Source of the DNA: JBOFCS01 sp051646185
GTDB lineage: Bacteria; Actinomycetota; Actinomycetes; Mycobacteriales; Mycobacteriaceae
Assembly: GCA_051646185.1 (NCBI GenBank)
Contig: JBOFCS010000141.1
Location: 1 to 6,952, forward strand
Length of the DNA stretch: 6,952 nucleotides
Direction of reading: 5' to 3'
The notes under the pieces were generated by a model. The model worked only from the letters and a program-made list of their open reading frames with translations. It searched no databases and had not been told where the DNA came from. Position numbers and translations under genes: made by a program. This document shows positions 5,718-6,952 of the stretch, piece after piece; the stretch's first letter is position 1; each line of letters opens with the position of its first letter.

Positions 5718-6320
5718 ATGAATCCGGATAGCCCGCCTAGCGATGGTATGCAAGCACGCCCGGTGCCTTTGCTCAATATTGCTAATGCCTTGACAGCTGT
5801 TCGTATCATTCTTGTGCCAGTTTTTCTGCTTGCGCTTTTCTGGCAAGGGGGAACGGTGTCTGGCTGGCGGGTGTGTGCTTTTATTATTTTTTCCCTAGCA
5901 GTTATTACTGATCGTTTTGATGGGCAACTTGCACGTAAATACGGGCTAGTAACTGATTTTGGTAAATTGGCAGATCCGATAGCGGATAAGGCACTCATTG
6001 GCGCTGCTCTTATTGGACTTTCACTTCTTGGTGATATCAGTTGGTGGGTAACGGCTGTTATTGGAGTTCGGGAGCTTGGAATTACCGCTCTGCGGTTGTG
6101 GGTTATTAAAGGTGGAGTGATACCGGCTAGCAGAGGTGGGAAAGTAAAAACTTTTTTTCAGTCAATAGCGATTGGGCTGTACGTACTTCCTTTGCCTGAG
6201 GTAATCGCTCCGGTAGTTGCAGCCCTGATGCTCATTGCCATCGTACTGACTGTTATTACCGGTATTGACTATGTTTTACAGGCTATCCGTTTACGCTCAA
6301 CGGCTCCCCAAAAAAGTTAG
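5718..6320 (+). CDS. pgsA: CDP-alcohol phosphatidyltransferase, probably phosphatidylglycerophosphate synthase
   Basis: From the ATG at 5718 the protein has 200 residues, typical of PgsA. The full family signature D-G-x2-A-R-x8-G-x3-D-x3-D is present (DGQLARKYGLVTDFGKLADP and the following IAD, residues 68-90), whose aspartates bind the metal and the CDP headgroup. About six hydrophobic segments fit the membrane fold, beginning at 20-43 (NIANALTAVRIILVPVF). The expected reaction is CDP-diacylglycerol plus glycerol 3-phosphate to phosphatidylglycerophosphate, at the inner membrane face. Paralogues use inositol phosphate or other alcohols; position next to cinA and clgR points to the PgsA2/PgsA3 type. 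The frame opens earlier with a GTG at 5640, which has a GAAGG 9 nt upstream, but the added 26 residues are Cys-rich and unlike a family N-terminus. A later ATG (5748) is also possible. cinA follows after 7 nt. Confidence 0.9.
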   Translation: MNPDSPPSDGMQARPVPLLNIANALTAVRIILVPVFLLALFWQGGTVSGWRVCAFIIFSLAVITDRFDGQLARKYGLVTDFGKLADPIADKALIGAALIGLSLLGDISWWVTAVIGVRELGITALRLWVIKGGVIPASRGGKVKTFFQSIAIGLYVLPLPEVIAPVVAALMLIAIVLTVITGIDYVLQAIRLRSTAPQKS

Positions 6321-6327
6321 GCTGCTT

Positions 6328-6819
6328 GTGGATGACCCTTTGCTAGTCGGTAGTGCAGCGGTGCGCTTAGTGAGTTTGCTCGCAAGCCGTAACCAAACGG
6401 TGTCTACAGCTGAATCGTTGACTGCCGGGCTCTTATCAGCAACTATCGCAGGGGTACCCGGTGCAAGTAAGGTTTTGCGGGGTGGGCTAGTTGTTTACGC
6501 CACAGACTTGAAGTCAGTTTTAGCTGGGGTGGACGGTGCTGTTTTGAATAAGGTTGGTCCGGTAGCTGCAGAAATTGCAATTCAGCTGGCACAGGGCGCT
6601 AGGGATCGTTGTGGATCAACCTGGGGGTTGTCCCTTACCGGTGTGGCCGGGCCGACACCCCAAGATGGACATGATGTTGGAACGGTTTTTTTGGGTATAG
6701 CCGGGAAAAATTTTTGTCAATCCCTTGAACTTAAGCTGCGAGGTAGCCGTTGGGATATTCGCCGTGCTTGTGTTGAGCGCGCCATTACTGAACTTTATGA
6801 CGTGATGAACAATGATTAG
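6328..6819 (+). CDS. cinA: CinA C-terminal-domain protein (NMN amidohydrolase type, PncC)
   Basis: A protein of 163 residues from a GTG at 6328. It contains only the C-terminal CinA domain and lacks the N-terminal molybdopterin-binding domain of full CinA. Motifs are TAESLTAG (27-34), PGASKVLRGGLVVYATDLK (44-62) and TGVAGPTPQDGHDVGTVFLG (104-123). Ser30 and Lys62 match the Ser-Lys pair known in NMN deamidases of this group, which recycle NMN to nicotinate mononucleotide. The glycine-rich loop usually reads AGPxGG, so TPQDG is a small variation. The start is 7 nt after the pgsA stop, with only a weak AGG before it. The frame is open back to an ATG at 6265 inside pgsA, but the extra 21 residues are unlike the family. 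Likely cotranscribed with pgsA. Confidence 0.87.
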   Translation: MDDPLLVGSAAVRLVSLLASRNQTVSTAESLTAGLLSATIAGVPGASKVLRGGLVVYATDLKSVLAGVDGAVLNKVGPVAAEIAIQLAQGARDRCGSTWGLSLTGVAGPTPQDGHDVGTVFLGIAGKNFCQSLELKLRGSRWDIRRACVERAITELYDVMNND

Positions 6820-6849
6820 GTGAGGCACCGTTAGTCGATTCGGCGTGTA

Positions 6850-6878
6850 GGGAACCAAATTTTGTCCTGTGCACGTTG
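6850..6878 (+). promoter_or_regulatory. Candidate ECF sigma-H type promoter of clgR
   Basis: GGGAACC (6850-6856) is followed after 17 nt by CGTTG (6874-6878). This matches the GGAA / GTT pattern of SigH promoters in Corynebacterium (SigE/SigH in mycobacteria). In C. glutamicum clgR is known to be induced by heat through SigH, which fits. An overlapping housekeeping-type pair also exists: TTGTCC (6862-6867), 17 nt, TATAGG (6885-6890). Confidence 0.55.
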
Positions 6879-6928
6879 AGTTGCTATAGGTGAGTAGATT
6901 TAGGTAAGCGCATACAGGAGGAGCGAAG

Positions 6929-6952
6929 ATGACGCTATTACTCAGAGAGGCT
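6929..6952 (+). CDS. clgR: Start of clgR, Clp-protease gene regulator (truncated by the window)
   Basis: Only eight codons are visible (MTLLLREA), beginning at an ATG behind a strong AGGAGG site (6916-6921, 7 nt spacing). The identity rests on the position after pgsA-cinA, where Corynebacterium and Mycobacterium carry clgR, and on the resemblance of the first residues to ClgR. ClgR is a helix-turn-helix activator of clpP1P2, clpC and stress genes. The 109 bp after cinA and the sigma-H-like promoter suggest separate transcription. Confidence 0.7.

Noticed and set aside
5621..5998. 125-codon minus-strand frame opposite pgsA
   Set aside because: Lies opposite the full CDP-alcohol phosphatidyltransferase signature; composition is that of a reverse-strand shadow.

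Overview
The window looks like chromosome from an actinobacterium of the Corynebacterium type, probably a species that is AT-rich for the genus. The right half carries a neighbourhood typical of Corynebacterium and Mycobacterium: a short-form N-acetylglutamate synthase (argA, like Rv2747 of M. tuberculosis), a CDP-alcohol phosphatidyltransferase (pgsA), a CinA C-terminal-domain protein, and the first codons of the proteolysis regulator clgR. A TerC-family gene lies beside it. Base composition and codon use look similar across the window. The genus is inferred from protein resemblance and gene order recalled from memory, not from a database search.

Region 1 (1-3026, minus strand) is the unusual part. 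It is a tight operon: a KAS III/OleA-like ketosynthase with a complete Cys-His-Asn triad, a second, shorter KAS III-like protein that has lost the triad but keeps a Glu matching the special OleA glutamate, and an OleC-like adenylate-forming enzyme cut by the left window edge. The gaps are 1 nt and a 4-nt overlap. Two non-identical KAS III subunits followed by an OleC is the layout of the lipstatin (lstA-lstB-lstC) and nocardiolactone (nltA-nltB-nltC) beta-lactone pathways. I infer a long-chain beta-lactone (or olefin) pathway. The OleD and OleB genes, if present, would lie left of position 1. The pathway intermediate (2-alkyl-3-hydroxy acid) has the same skeleton as the corynomycolic acids of this bacterial group.

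Region 2 (3027-3596) is a long divergent intergenic region. It holds a candidate promoter for the minus-strand operon with a palindrome at its likely start site, and on the plus strand a promoter (TTTACA-17-CATTAT) that fires into a yybP-ykoY type manganese riboswitch (about 3597-3726) upstream of terC.

Region 3 (3735-5603) holds terC (plus), meeting a minus-strand argA-yciI pair tail to tail with an 8-nt overlap. Region 4 (5604-6952) holds pgsA-cinA (plus) and then clgR, which is preceded by a sequence resembling an ECF sigma-H promoter.
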